DNA of 64,000 bases from Rhodanobacter_A agri (GCF_044904705.1 NZ_JADIKL010000004.1:124001-188000), one strand, 5' to 3'; positions 6,918-14,605 are shown, counted from the stretch's first letter. Translations and numbers: made by a program. The notes: generated by a model from the sequence alone, not told the origin.

Positions 6918-7913
6918 ATGGATGATCTCGACAGTCGCGCCGCACAGGCGCTGGCCGACATCGACAAGGCCGATACGCTGGACGCGCTCGAATCCCTGCG
7001 CGTGGGCCTGCTGGGCAAGAGCGGCATCGTCACCGCCGCGCTGAAGTCGCTGGGCGCGCTGGCGCCGGAAGAGCGCAAGGCGCGTGGCGCCGAGGTGAAC
7101 CTCGTCAAGGAGCGCCTGGCCGACGCGCTGGCTGCGCGCAAGGCGACGCTGGAGCAGGCCGAGCTGGATCGCCGGCTGTCCTCCGAGACCATCGACATCT
7201 CGCTGCCCGGCCGCGACGGCGAGCGCGGTGGCATCCACCCGATCACCCGTGCGCTGGAACGTATTGCCGCGATCTTCGCGCGGCTGGGCTACCAGCGCGC
7301 CGACGGTCCCGAGATCGAGGACGACTGGCACAACTTCGAGGCGCTGAACTTCCCGCCGCACCACCCGGCGCGCGCCATGCACGACACCTTCTACTTCGGC
7401 GACGGCCGCCTGCTGCGCACGCACACTTCGCCGGTGCAGATCCGCTCGATGAAGGGTCGGCAGCCGCCGATCCGCATCATTGCGCCGGGCAAGGTCTACC
7501 GCAGCGATTCGGACCAGACCCACTCGCCGATGTTCCATCAGATCGAGGGCTTGCTGGTTGACGAGACCTCCAGCTTCGCCGATCTGAAGGGCACGCTGGC
7601 CGAGTTCATTCGCGCTTTCTTCGAGCGCGATTTCGAGATGCGCTTCCGCCCCAGCTACTTCCCCTTCACCGAGCCTTCGGCCGAGGTGGACATCCGCTGG
7701 GAGACCAGGGATGGCGAGTCGCGCTGGCTGGAAGTGCTGGGCTGCGGCATGGTGCATCCCAACGTGCTGGCGAACTGCGGCATCGACCCGGAGCGCTACA
7801 CCGGCTTTGCCTTCGGACTCGGCGTGGAGCGCTTCGCGATGCTGCGCTATGGCGTGACCGATCTGCGCGCGTTCTTCGAGAACGACCTGCGCTTCCTCAA
7901 GCAGTTCGCGTAA
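6918..7913 (+). CDS. pheS: Phenylalanyl-tRNA synthetase alpha subunit
   Basis: A 331-aa class II synthetase subunit forming an alpha2-beta2 enzyme with PheT. The N-terminal coiled coil (about 1-85) binds tRNA. The catalytic core carries GIHPITRALERI, the motif 2 region KVYRSDSDQTHSPMFHQIEG, FPFTEPSAEVDIRW, and motif 3 FAFGLGVERFAMLRYG. Length matches the family (327 in E. coli). It begins just after the REP-like block and is followed 19 nt later by pheT. No Phe-rich leader peptide was found before it, unlike the pheST attenuator of enterobacteria. Confidence 0.97.
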   Translation: MDDLDSRAAQALADIDKADTLDALESLRVGLLGKSGIVTAALKSLGALAPEERKARGAEVNLVKERLADALAARKATLEQAELDRRLSSETIDISLPGRDGERGGIHPITRALERIAAIFARLGYQRADGPEIEDDWHNFEALNFPPHHPARAMHDTFYFGDGRLLRTHTSPVQIRSMKGRQPPIRIIAPGKVYRSDSDQTHSPMFHQIEGLLVDETSSFADLKGTLAEFIRAFFERDFEMRFRPSYFPFTEPSAEVDIRWETRDGESRWLEVLGCGMVHPNVLANCGIDPERYTGFAFGLGVERFAMLRYGVTDLRAFFENDLRFLKQFA

Positions 7914-7932
7914 ACCGGGCAGGGAACACACG

Positions 7933-10311
7933 ATGAAATTCTCCGAGAACTGGCTGCGCGAACTGGTCGACGTACAGGCCGATCGCGCCCAGCTGGCCCA
8001 CGCGCTGACCATGGCCGGGCTGGAAGTGGAAGAGCTCACGCCGCTGGGCGAGGGCCTGGATGGCGTGGTGGTGGCCGAAATCGTCGGCGCCGAAAAACAT
8101 CCCGAAGCGGACCGCCTGCAGGTGTGCAAGGTCGACACGGGGCAGGGCGAGCCGCTGCAGATCGTCTGCGGCGCGCCGAATGCGCGCGTCGGCATCAAGG
8201 TGCCGCTGGCCACGGTCGGCGCGGACTTGCCAGGCGGCATCCACATCAAGGCGGCCAAGCTGCGCGGTGTGGAGTCGTTCGGCATGCTGTGCTCGGCCAA
8301 GGAGCTGGGCATCGACGCCGATGCTTCCGGCCTGCTGGAACTGCCGTCCGATGCGCCGGTGGGCCAGTCGCTGGCGACATACCTGGGCCTGCCCGACGCC
8401 AGCATCGAGCTGAAGCTCACGCCGAACCGCCCCGATTGCCTTGGCCTCTACGGCCTCGCGCACGACGTGGCTGCGTTGTTCGGCAGCCACGTGAAGACCG
8501 GCGAGCAGGCGGCCGCGCCTGTGACTGGCGCGGCACGCCGCGGCATTCGTCTCGAAGCCGGCAAGGACGCACCGCGTTACCTCGGTCGCGTCGTCGAAGG
8601 CATCGATCCGGCCGCGCGCACGCCGCTGTGGCTGGCCGAGCGCCTGCGCCGCGCAGGTCTGCGCCCGATCAGCGCGGTGGTGGACATCACCAACTACGTG
8701 ATGCTCGAGCTGGGCCAGCCCATGCACGCCTTCGACAACGACACGTTGGAAGGCGACATCGTGGTGCGCCACACGCGCGCTGGCGAAACGCTGAAGCTGC
8801 TCGACGGCAGCGAGGCGAAGCCCGATGCCGGCTTCGTGCTGATCGCCGACGACAAGAAGGCGCTGGCGGTGGCCGGCGTGATGGGCGGGTTCGACTCCCG
8901 CGTCACCGATGCCACGCGCAACATCTTCCTGGAGTCCGCGCACTTCGCCCCGGCCGCGATCATGGGCCGTGCGCGCAAGCTCGGCCTGCATACCGACGCC
9001 TCGCACCGCTTCGAGCGTGGCGTCGATCCCGCGCTGCCGCGCCGCGCGCTGGAGCGCGCCACCGAACTGCTGCTGGCGATCGCCGGCGGCAAGGCCGGGC
9101 CGGTGCTGGTGGCGGAGAACCTCGTCGATTTGCCGCAGCCTGCGCCGGTGGTGCTGCGCCGCGCACGCCTCAGGCGCGTGCTGGGCGTGGACGTGGCCGA
9201 CGCCGAAGTGGCGCGCATCTTCACCGCATTGGGCATGAAGGTGGAGCCGCAGGTCGGTGGCTGGCAGATCACCGCGCCCAGCAGCCGCTTCGACATCGAG
9301 CGCGAGGAGGACCTGGTCGAGGAAGTCGCGCGCATCTTCGGCTACGACAACATTCCCACCGCCACGCCGGCGGGTGCATTGGCGCTGGCGGCCGAACCGG
9401 AAGCGCGCATTGGCGAACTGGCGCTGCGCGAACAGCTTGCCGCGCGCGGTTATTTCGAGGCGGTGAACCTGTCCTTCGTCTCCACCGAGTTGCTGGCGCG
9501 CTGGGGTCTCGCCGGTCAGGGCGTGCCCCTGGCGAACCCGCTGTCGGCCGATCTCGCCGTGATGCGCCCCTCGTTGTTGCCGGGCCTGGTCGAGGCGCTG
9601 CGCCACAACCGCGCACGCCAGCAGGAGCGGGTGCGCCTGTTCGAGGTGGCCCGGGTGTTTGCGGCCGGCGATCCGCCGGTCGAGACGCCCAGCCTGGCCA
9701 TCGTCGCCTGCGGCAATGCCCGGGCCGAGCAGTGGGGCGAAGCGTCCCGCGCGCTGGATTTCTTCGATCTCAAGGGCGACCTGGACGCCTTGCTGGCCTG
9801 GGGCGGCGAGCCGCAGCGCTGGACCGTGCATACCGATGGCCTGCCTTCCTGGCTGCACCCGGGACGTGGCGCGCGCCTCTCGCGCGACGGTGAGACAGCG
9901 GGCTGGCTGGGCGCCCTGCACCCGCAGCTGGCCAAGGCGCTGGACCTGGGGCCGGATGTGCACGTACTGGAGCTGGCGCTGGAGCCGCTGCTGGCCCGTC
10001 GCCTGCCCAAGGCGCAGCCGGTGGCCCGGTTCCCCTCGGTGCGCCGCGACATCGCCGTCGAGGTGCCGGAAAGCGTGGCCTGGTCACACATCGGCGAAGC
10101 CGTTCGCGGCAGCCTCGGCGCGGTGCTGAAAGAGCTGCGGCTGTTCGATCGCTACAGTGGCAAGGGGGTCGAAGCGGGCCGAAAAAGTCTCGCTATGGGC
10201 TTGATTTTGCAGGATGCTTCACGCACCCTTACCGACGACGACGCAGACAGTTGCGTGCGGCAGGCCGTCGCCGCACTCGAACAGACATGCCAGGCTAAGT
10301 TGCGAGGATGA
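7933..10311 (+). CDS. pheT: Phenylalanyl-tRNA synthetase beta subunit
   Basis: A 792-aa beta subunit. Domains in order: an EMAP-II-like OB fold (about 40-150, VVVAEIVGAEKHPEADRLQVCKV and CGAPNAR), the B3/B4 editing domain (about 210-390, with ITNYVMLELGQPMHAFD), the B5 domain (about 400-470), a catalytic-like core, and the C-terminal ferredoxin-fold anticodon-binding domain beginning around FPSVRRDIAVEVPE. It edits Tyr-tRNA-Phe and anchors the tRNA. Its TGA lies 1 nt before the ihfA ATG, so the two are translationally close. Confidence 0.97.
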   Translation: MKFSENWLRELVDVQADRAQLAHALTMAGLEVEELTPLGEGLDGVVVAEIVGAEKHPEADRLQVCKVDTGQGEPLQIVCGAPNARVGIKVPLATVGADLPGGIHIKAAKLRGVESFGMLCSAKELGIDADASGLLELPSDAPVGQSLATYLGLPDASIELKLTPNRPDCLGLYGLAHDVAALFGSHVKTGEQAAAPVTGAARRGIRLEAGKDAPRYLGRVVEGIDPAARTPLWLAERLRRAGLRPISAVVDITNYVMLELGQPMHAFDNDTLEGDIVVRHTRAGETLKLLDGSEAKPDAGFVLIADDKKALAVAGVMGGFDSRVTDATRNIFLESAHFAPAAIMGRARKLGLHTDASHRFERGVDPALPRRALERATELLLAIAGGKAGPVLVAENLVDLPQPAPVVLRRARLRRVLGVDVADAEVARIFTALGMKVEPQVGGWQITAPSSRFDIEREEDLVEEVARIFGYDNIPTATPAGALALAAEPEARIGELALREQLAARGYFEAVNLSFVSTELLARWGLAGQGVPLANPLSADLAVMRPSLLPGLVEALRHNRARQQERVRLFEVARVFAAGDPPVETPSLAIVACGNARAEQWGEASRALDFFDLKGDLDALLAWGGEPQRWTVHTDGLPSWLHPGRGARLSRDGETAGWLGALHPQLAKALDLGPDVHVLELALEPLLARRLPKAQPVARFPSVRRDIAVEVPESVAWSHIGEAVRGSLGAVLKELRLFDRYSGKGVEAGRKSLAMGLILQDASRTLTDDDADSCVRQAVAALEQTCQAKLRG

Positions 10312-10312
10312 G

Positions 10313-10612
10313 ATGGCGCTGACCAAGGCGGATATGGCCGAGCGGCTTTTCCTGGACGTGGGCCTCAACAAACGTGAAGCCAAGGAGTTCGTGGACGCCT
10401 GTTTCGAGGTTGTCCGCGAAGCACTGGAAAGAGGGGAGCAGGTGAAGCTGTCGGGTTTCGGCAACTTCGACCTGCGCGAGAAGAACCAGCGGCCAGGGCG
10501 CAACCCCAAGACCGGCGAGGAGATTCCGATCTCGGCGCGCCGGGTGGTGACGTTCCGGCCAGGGCAGAAACTCAAGGTGCGAGTCGAGGGCTATGCTGGA
10601 CCAAGGGAATAA
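10313..10612 (+). CDS. ihfA: Integration host factor alpha subunit
   Basis: A 99-aa HU/IHF-family DNA-bending protein. MALTKADMAERLFLDVGLNKREAKE is the dimerising helical part, GEQVKLSGFGNFDLREK the beta body, and RPGRNPKTGEEIPI the beta arm with the intercalating proline. IHF sharpens promoters (including sigma-54 promoters such as that of glnK in this window), phage integration and replication. The start at 10313 gives the canonical IHF-alpha length; the frame is open further upstream inside pheT. Downstream merR overlaps its last 20 nt. Confidence 0.96.
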   Translation: MALTKADMAERLFLDVGLNKREAKEFVDACFEVVREALERGEQVKLSGFGNFDLREKNQRPGRNPKTGEEIPISARRVVTFRPGQKLKVRVEGYAGPRE

Positions 10613-10949
10613 CACCGAACTGCCGCCCATCCCTGCCAAGCGCTACTTCACCATCGGCGAAGTGGGCGAGTTGTGCGGGGTGAAGCCACACGTGCTGCGC
10701 TACTGGGAGCAGGAATTCCCCGCGCTCAATCCGGTGAAGCGCCGCGGCAACCGCCGCTATTACCAGCGCCACGATGTGCTGATGATCCGCCAGATCCGTG
10801 CGCTGCTGTACGACGAAGGCTTCACCATCACCGGTGCCCGGGCGCGGCTGGAAGGCCCACAGGCGCGTGTGGAGGCGAGCATGTCGCACCAGATCGTGCA
10901 CCAGGTGCGGCTGGAGCTGGAAGAAGTTCTTGCCCTGCTGCGTCGCTGA
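10593..10949 (+). CDS. MerR-family transcriptional regulator
   Basis: A 118-aa regulator with the MerR winged helix: YFTIGEVGELCGVKPHVLRYWEQEF is the helix-turn-helix, RRGNRRYYQRHDVLMIRQI the wing and second helix, then a short coiled dimerisation helix (QIVHQVRLELEEVLALL). There are no Cys pairs, so it is not a metal sensor of the MerR/CueR sort; the ligand is unknown. It overlaps ihfA by 20 nt, a gene order kept in other Xanthomonadales and many gammaproteobacteria, which suggests coexpression. Confidence 0.9.
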   Translation: MLDQGNNTELPPIPAKRYFTIGEVGELCGVKPHVLRYWEQEFPALNPVKRRGNRRYYQRHDVLMIRQIRALLYDEGFTITGARARLEGPQARVEASMSHQIVHQVRLELEEVLALLRR

Positions 10950-11037
10950 GCGCGTTCATCTGTTATAGTTCGCGCTTTCTGATCGCATGATCGCGAAGCA
11001 CAGAAGGCGGCCACGTTGCCGCCTTTCAAGTCCAAGT

Positions 11038-11114
11038 CGGGGCGTAGCGCAGCCTGGTAGCGCATTTGCCTGGGGGGCAAAGGGTCGTCGGTTCGAATCC
11101 GGCCGCCCCGACCA
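11038..11114 (+). tRNA. tRNA-Pro (anticodon GGG)
   Basis: A 77-nt cloverleaf. The acceptor CGGGGCG pairs with CGCCCCG, and the encoded end is ACCA. The anticodon stem TTTGC/GCAAA encloses loop CTGGGGG with anticodon GGG. The T-arm CGTCGGTTCGAATCCGG is standard. Its last 13 nt are repeated at 14229-14241, marking this gene as the edge of a possible island. Confidence 0.97.
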
Positions 11115-11126
11115 ATTGGATTACTC

Positions 11127-11174
11127 TAGGCAACCCTAGATGTCCCGGAAACCGCGCTACGGCGCGGTTTTTTG
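11127..11174 (+). terminator. Hairpin plus terminator after tRNA-Pro
   Basis: A small stem TCTAGG-CAAC-CCTAGA (around 11126-11141) precedes the terminator AAACCGCGC (11149-11157) / GCGCGGTTT (11162-11170), which runs into TTTTTTG. Both are repeated near 14255-14300, the small stem with a compensatory base-pair change. Confidence 0.88.
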
Positions 11175-11411
11175 TTTCTGCGTTGCCCGTAATGTCCCTG
11201 CACTTCTCTTGGGCTCCCCAATTCCGGGGGGATGGCTGGGTACGTGACCCATCAAACGTGGCGTACTCCAAAAGAAGGGTGCGGTAATGTCCGCTTTCGA
11301 CGGCGGACGTAACCGTTCGTAGTAGCGTTGATCATGATGTCGGCGGCCTGATCGAGGCCCACTGGTTCAGGCGATCAACTTCATCGGTGTGCGCAAACAG
11401 GGGGCGCAGTT
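11175..11411. other. Non-coding stretch at the island's left side
   Basis: About 240 bp between the tRNA terminator and the permease without a credible gene. The only structure seen is the palindrome at 11288-11310. Confidence 0.5.
11288..11310. repeat. Palindromic repeat R1 (GTCCGC type)
   Basis: TGTCCGCTTTCGACGGCGGACGT: GTCCGC (11289-11294) pairs with GCGGAC (11303-11308). It shares TGTCCGCTTTCGAC with R3 but lacks part of the centre. It lies upstream of the permease. Confidence 0.5.
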
Positions 11412-12812
11412 ATGGAGCCGCGTGGTTTCGAAATCATTGCCGAACGAGAGAAAGGCTTGCGACGCGGCCTTTCGACGGCGCAGCTTTCGATGATTGCCAT
11501 TGGTGGCGCCATCGGCACCGGGTTGTTCCTTGGCAGCGGCTTTGCGATCGGCTTCGCGGGTCCAAGTGTGCTCGTGAGCTATGCAATTGGCGCGCTGATC
11601 GCGCTGCTGCTGATGGGGTGTCTCGCGGAGATGGTGGTTGCACATCCCACCTCGGGATCCTTTGGCGCGTACGCGGAGTACTACATCGGGTCATGGGCCG
11701 GGTTCATGGTGCGCTACGCGTACTGGACGTCGATCGTGATCGCCGTAGGCACCGAGGTGACCGCCATTGCCGTCTATATGAAATATTGGTTCCCCGGCAT
11801 TCCTGGCTGGTACTGGATAGTCGGCTTCTCGGGCGCGCTCATGGGCATCAACGTCGTGAGTGTCAAAGTATTCGGCTCGGTCGAATACGTGTTCTCCATG
11901 CTCAAGATCGCGGCGATCGTGGCCTTCATCGTCCTGGGTGCATGGATGGTGGCTGGCGCGCCCTCGAGTTCAGGCATCGGGCTGGCGAACTACACCGCAC
12001 ACGGTGGGTTCTTTCCGAAAGGCGTCTGGGGCATGTGGGTAGCCGTGATCGTCGCGATCTTCAGCTATCTGAGCATCGAGATGATTGCTGTCGCCGCCGG
12101 CGAGGCCAGCGAACCCCGGCAAGCCGTCACTCGGGCCTTCCGGGCAACGGTGTTGCGGCTGGTGTTGTTCTATCTGCTGACCCTGGCGTTGATGCTGGCC
12201 ATCGTGCCTTGGACGGCGGCGGGAACCGATCAGAGTCCCTTCGTGAAAGTCATGGTCGCGACGCATATACCGGGTGCTCCCGGCATCATCAACTTCGTGA
12301 TACTCATGGCCGCACTCTCGGCGATGAACAGTCAGCTCTATATCTCGACACGCATGATGTTCAGTCTTGCGCGGGCGGGCTACGCTCCACGGCGCCTTGG
12401 CCAACTCAACAGACATGGCGTGCCAGTGGCGGCACTCCTGCTCTCGGCGATCGGGATCGCCCTGGCCACGGTAGTGAATGCATTGCATCCCGATACGTCC
12501 TTCATCCTGATGATGGCGATCTCGCTGATTGCCCCGATGTTTACCTGGTTCATGATCTTCGTCACCCATCTGTTCTTCCGTCGTCGCCATCGCGGCGAAG
12601 TGCTTGGATTTCGCATGTGGGGTTACCCGGCAACGTCGCTTCTAGGCGCCGGGCTCATGCTTGGCGCGCTCCTGACGACGATCTTCACGCGCGAGTTCCG
12701 CATGACGCTGTTGTTCGGCGTACCGTTCCTGGCTGCGCTCGCGCTCGCGCATCGCCTTTGGCGTCGTGGACGGTTGCAGGCGCTAGGGAGTGAGGACCAG
12801 GTGCTTGGCTGA
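11412..12812 (+). CDS. Amino acid permease (APC superfamily, AAT/GabP type)
   Basis: A 466-aa inner-membrane transporter. The signature MIAIGGAIGTGLFLGSG of helix 1 and EREKGLRRGLSTAQL before it are typical of the amino-acid transporter (AAT) family such as GabP, LysP or AroP, which import amino acids with protons. About 12 hydrophobic segments can be traced, with helix 6 IFSYLSIEMIAVAAGEASEPR containing the conserved Glu. Specificity cannot be assigned, though it resembles GABA/aromatic permeases. It lies inside the putative tRNA-Pro island between palindromes R1 and R2, with no obvious metabolic partner. No strong Shine-Dalgarno was noted beyond GGGGGCG before the ATG. Confidence 0.9.
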   Translation: MEPRGFEIIAEREKGLRRGLSTAQLSMIAIGGAIGTGLFLGSGFAIGFAGPSVLVSYAIGALIALLLMGCLAEMVVAHPTSGSFGAYAEYYIGSWAGFMVRYAYWTSIVIAVGTEVTAIAVYMKYWFPGIPGWYWIVGFSGALMGINVVSVKVFGSVEYVFSMLKIAAIVAFIVLGAWMVAGAPSSSGIGLANYTAHGGFFPKGVWGMWVAVIVAIFSYLSIEMIAVAAGEASEPRQAVTRAFRATVLRLVLFYLLTLALMLAIVPWTAAGTDQSPFVKVMVATHIPGAPGIINFVILMAALSAMNSQLYISTRMMFSLARAGYAPRRLGQLNRHGVPVAALLLSAIGIALATVVNALHPDTSFILMMAISLIAPMFTWFMIFVTHLFFRRRHRGEVLGFRMWGYPATSLLGAGLMLGALLTTIFTREFRMTLLFGVPFLAALALAHRLWRRGRLQALGSEDQVLG

Positions 12813-12966
12813 CCTGCTCTTAGTGATCCGCGCGGTCATGGCGGGCTTCGACAAGGCAACCGACCTCGTAGAGAAGCAGGTGGCTATGGGATCGCAGTAT
12901 CAACTGCTACCGGCAGCTCTCCGGGATGCGATTGATGCGGAATATGCCGCTGCGACACATGGCTAG
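12805..12966 (+). CDS. Possible small 53-aa ORF after the permease
   Basis: A frame from TTG 12805 (or ATG 12838, 42 aa) to TAG 12964-12966 overlaps the permease stop codon. It has a protein-like composition: a hydrophobic start MADLLLVIRAVMAGFD, then an acidic/amphipathic tail including PAALRDAIDAEYAA. It ends two nt before palindrome R2, just as the neighbouring small genes end before a repeat. No family recognised. It could be a coupled small membrane peptide or chance. Confidence 0.3.
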   Translation: MADLLLVIRAVMAGFDKATDLVEKQVAMGSQYQLLPAALRDAIDAEYAAATHG

Positions 12967-12968
12967 AC

Positions 12969-12995
12969 TGTCCGTTATCGACCCGAAGCGGAGGT
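12969..12995. repeat. Palindromic repeat R2 (GTCCGC type)
   Basis: TGTCCGTTATCGACCCGAAGCGGAGGT aligns with R3 over its whole length with scattered changes. Imperfect arms TCCG...CGGA. It lies between the permease unit and the 118-aa gene. Confidence 0.5.
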
Positions 12996-13027
12996 CGAAA
13001 GGCACCTATGAGAGAACGGGAGTCGAT

Positions 13028-13384
13028 ATGACGAGTACTGACGAAGTTACGGTGATGTACCGCCCTGTTGGACCCGAGGAACTAGAATTGTTACGCCACG
13101 CAGGTTTCAGGCGGTGGCCTCCGCGCCTGCCCGAACAGCCCATTTTCTATCCGGTTACCAATGAGCAGTACGCGGCCGAGATAGCGGGTAAATGGAATGT
13201 GCGTGACAGTGGCTTTGGTGCGGTTACTCGCTTTCAGGTGCGAACATCTTTCATGAGCCGATACCAAATTCAACGCGTGGGGGGGGCTCACCACACGGAG
13301 TGGTGGGTGCCAGCTGAGGATCTTGAAGACCTAAACGACAACATCGTCGGCCTCATCGAGGTCACGCGCGAGTTCAGGTCATGA
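13028..13384 (+). CDS. Conserved hypothetical protein, 118 aa
   Basis: The preferred start is ATG 13028 with GGGA 6 nt upstream; the frame is open to 12926, but that part spans repeat R2. The core reads MYRPVGPEELELL, GFRRWPPRLPEQPIFYPV, NEQYAAEIAGKWNV, GAVTRFQVRTSFMSRYQIQ and HTEWWVPAEDLEDLNDNIVG. This is a recognisable family of small bacterial proteins, often listed as hypothetical or loosely annotated ADP-ribosylation/crystallin J1; I would not claim that activity. It is soluble, with no membrane segment or signal. It lies in the putative island, bracketed by R2 and R3, 4-6 nt from R3. Function unknown. Confidence 0.65.
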   Translation: MTSTDEVTVMYRPVGPEELELLRHAGFRRWPPRLPEQPIFYPVTNEQYAAEIAGKWNVRDSGFGAVTRFQVRTSFMSRYQIQRVGGAHHTEWWVPAEDLEDLNDNIVGLIEVTREFRS

Positions 13385-13390
13385 AATCGA

Positions 13391-13417
13391 TGCCCGCTTT
13401 CGACCCGTAACGGACCT
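13391..13417. repeat. Palindromic repeat R3 (GTCCGC type)
   Basis: TGCCCGCTTTCGACCCGTAACGGACCT, seven nt after the stop of the 118-aa gene. It is the copy closest to the apparent consensus TGTCCGCTTTCGACCC...GCGGACAT. Confidence 0.5.
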
Positions 13418-13465
13418 TTTGGGATAGGGGCTGTGTGGGGCTGTGAGAAAGCCAGGGGGGCACTA

Positions 13466-13768
13466 ATGAGCGATGCGCAAGATGCCACGTTGCTAAGAAC
13501 CGTCAGGACGTACTGGCGCGCTTTTGCTCCGGCATGGATTTTTCCAGCCATATTCCTGTTTGGCGGTCTTGCCTCTGACCGTATGGGCCATCCGAACCTG
13601 TTCTTTTTTGCCGTGCTTCCGCTCTTCTTCTGGAGCTTCAGTCGAGCTACTGGTCCCTGGAGGAGAGGGGAAATTCGCTACTGGCATGGAGCATTTTGGT
13701 GCTTGGTCGTTCCATTCATTGTTTGGGGTGTCGCTGTGTTTGCGCACCTGGCCGTGGTGGGCCGTTGA
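13466..13768 (+). CDS. Small membrane protein, 100 aa
   Basis: Begins MSDAQDATLLRTVRTYWRAF; ATG 13466 follows a GGGGGG stretch 6 nt upstream and is preferred over the in-frame 13433 start. Three hydrophobic stretches follow: PAWIFPAIFLFGGL, LFFFAVLPLFFW and FWCLVVPFIVWGVAVFAHL, with a positive loop SRATGPWRRGEIRYW. No family is recognised. It lies between R3 and R4 in the putative island. Base composition (many TTTT and TTC codons) is lower in GC than its neighbours, in keeping with transfer. Confidence 0.6.
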   Translation: MSDAQDATLLRTVRTYWRAFAPAWIFPAIFLFGGLASDRMGHPNLFFFAVLPLFFWSFSRATGPWRRGEIRYWHGAFWCLVVPFIVWGVAVFAHLAVVGR

Positions 13769-14228
13769 GACCGGAGCAGACTGACGCTAACTCGAAAACA
13801 GTCCGCTTCCACAAAGCGGACTGTTCGGGCGCGCGAAATACTCCGATCATCGGCTCGCACCTGATCACACGTCGGTCGCTCTCTGACGATCGCCGGATGA
13901 GGCCTGACTCACGGGCAGGCGCTAACATCCCGGGAACGTCGTCATTTGGCCCCCGACCTGAGACCGATTGAATGCCCTCGACAGACCGACCGGCTGGCGC
14001 TGACCAGCTACCCCACAGCCACCCCACCGGCACCGGCCACATGCCCAAACCCTTGCCGTCTGACCTGGACGGCGAGGCCACCGACTGCGCCGAGGGGCTG
14101 GCGCGCGAGGAAGCGCTGCGCGACTCCTCGCTTCGCGTGCCGCGCTGACGGGTGTCGCGCACGGTTGAAGGGCATCCCCGCCACCAGGTTGTTGCAGTGC
14201 AGGGCTTGCGAGGCATTGTTCGGTAGAA
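13769..14228. other. Right part of the island, no clear gene
   Basis: Holds palindrome R4 and about 400 bp in which no frame looks like a protein. An ATG at 14041 opens a 35-codon frame (MPKPLPSDLDGEATDCAEG...) that might be a gene fragment, but it has no good ribosome binding site. Confidence 0.4.
13797..13825. repeat. Palindromic repeat R4, perfect 12-bp hairpin
   Basis: AACAGTCCGCTT (13797-13808) pairs perfectly with AAGCGGACTGTT (13814-13825) around CCACA. It shares the GTCCGCTT...AAGCGGAC arms of R1-R3 but not the TCGACCC centre. It lies 29 nt after the 100-aa membrane protein and could double as its terminator, although no T-run follows. Confidence 0.6.
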
Positions 14229-14305
14229 GCCGCCCCGACCATGGGATCACTCCAGGCAACCCTGGATGTCCCGGAAACCGCGCTACGGCGCGGTTTTTTG
14301 TTGGC
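14229..14305 (+). repeat. Copy of the tRNA-Pro 3' end and terminator (att-like)
   Basis: GCCGCCCCGACCA (14229-14241) is identical to the end of tRNA-Pro. The next 60 nt match the DNA after the tRNA with about five changes and one indel. The small stem is TCCAGG-CAAC-CCTGGA here and TCTAGG-CAAC-CCTAGA in the first copy, a compensatory change. The terminator AAACCGCGC/GCGCGGTTT plus T6 is kept. The rest of a tRNA is not found upstream. Confidence 0.75.
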
Positions 14306-14605
14306 TGTGCCCGTCTGCAACGCCCCGGCACCTCCTTCCCGCCAACACGCGGAAGGCGCCCATATGCGGCCGGAAGGCTTGCAGGGGACTTGCGCTGTAG
14401 GGGCATACGTATGCATCGTGTACGTATTCGCCGGTATCGGACAGGCCGATGCAGAGCTTCCTGACAGCTCTGTCAGGGAATGCCGACATCGGCCGAGCGC
14501 TTGTTCCTGCATTCTTGTACTGTTTCGTGAGTTTGGCGACGCGCCTGCGGTCCGTGGCAGACGTCGGCCAAGGCCTCTTATGACCCAGCCCAAGGCGTCC
14601 CATCG
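14306..14605. other. Intergenic region before the 81-aa gene
   Basis: 300 bp without a convincing gene. It contains the palindrome at 14460-14477 and AT-richer DNA around 14505-14535 that could hold a promoter. Confidence 0.45.
14460..14477. promoter_or_regulatory. 18-nt palindrome resembling a lux box
   Basis: CCTGACAGCTCTGTCAGG: 8-bp arms around a CT centre. The inner 16 nt fit the CT-N12-AG form of LuxR-type binding sites, with the CTGnCAGnTCTGnCAG pattern of Las/Rhl boxes. It lies 129 nt before the 81-aa gene. No luxR or luxI gene is in the window, so this rests on the motif only. Confidence 0.35.

Larger units (their letters stand above)
11102..14305. mobile_element. Putative small island bounded by duplicated tRNA-Pro 3' end
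   Basis: GCCGCCCCGACCA occurs at 11102-11114, inside tRNA-Pro, and again at 14229-14241. The similarity continues for about 60 nt past the tRNA end, including the terminator. The 3.1 kb between carries a permease, a possible small ORF and two small proteins, with palindromic repeats between genes, and no core gene. A tRNA gene with a displaced copy of its 3' end is the usual mark of integration by a tyrosine recombinase. No integrase is present, so this would be a remnant or an element mobilised in trans. A decayed tandem tRNA-Pro gene is an alternative. Confidence 0.5.

Noticed and set aside
11102..14305. Integrase or transposase within the tRNA-Pro island
   Set aside because: All frames between the repeats were read for recombinase motifs; none was seen.
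13946..14464. 172-codon plus-strand frame across the att-like repeat
   Set aside because: It reads through the terminator copy and tRNA fragment and has Arg/Pro-rich, non-protein composition.
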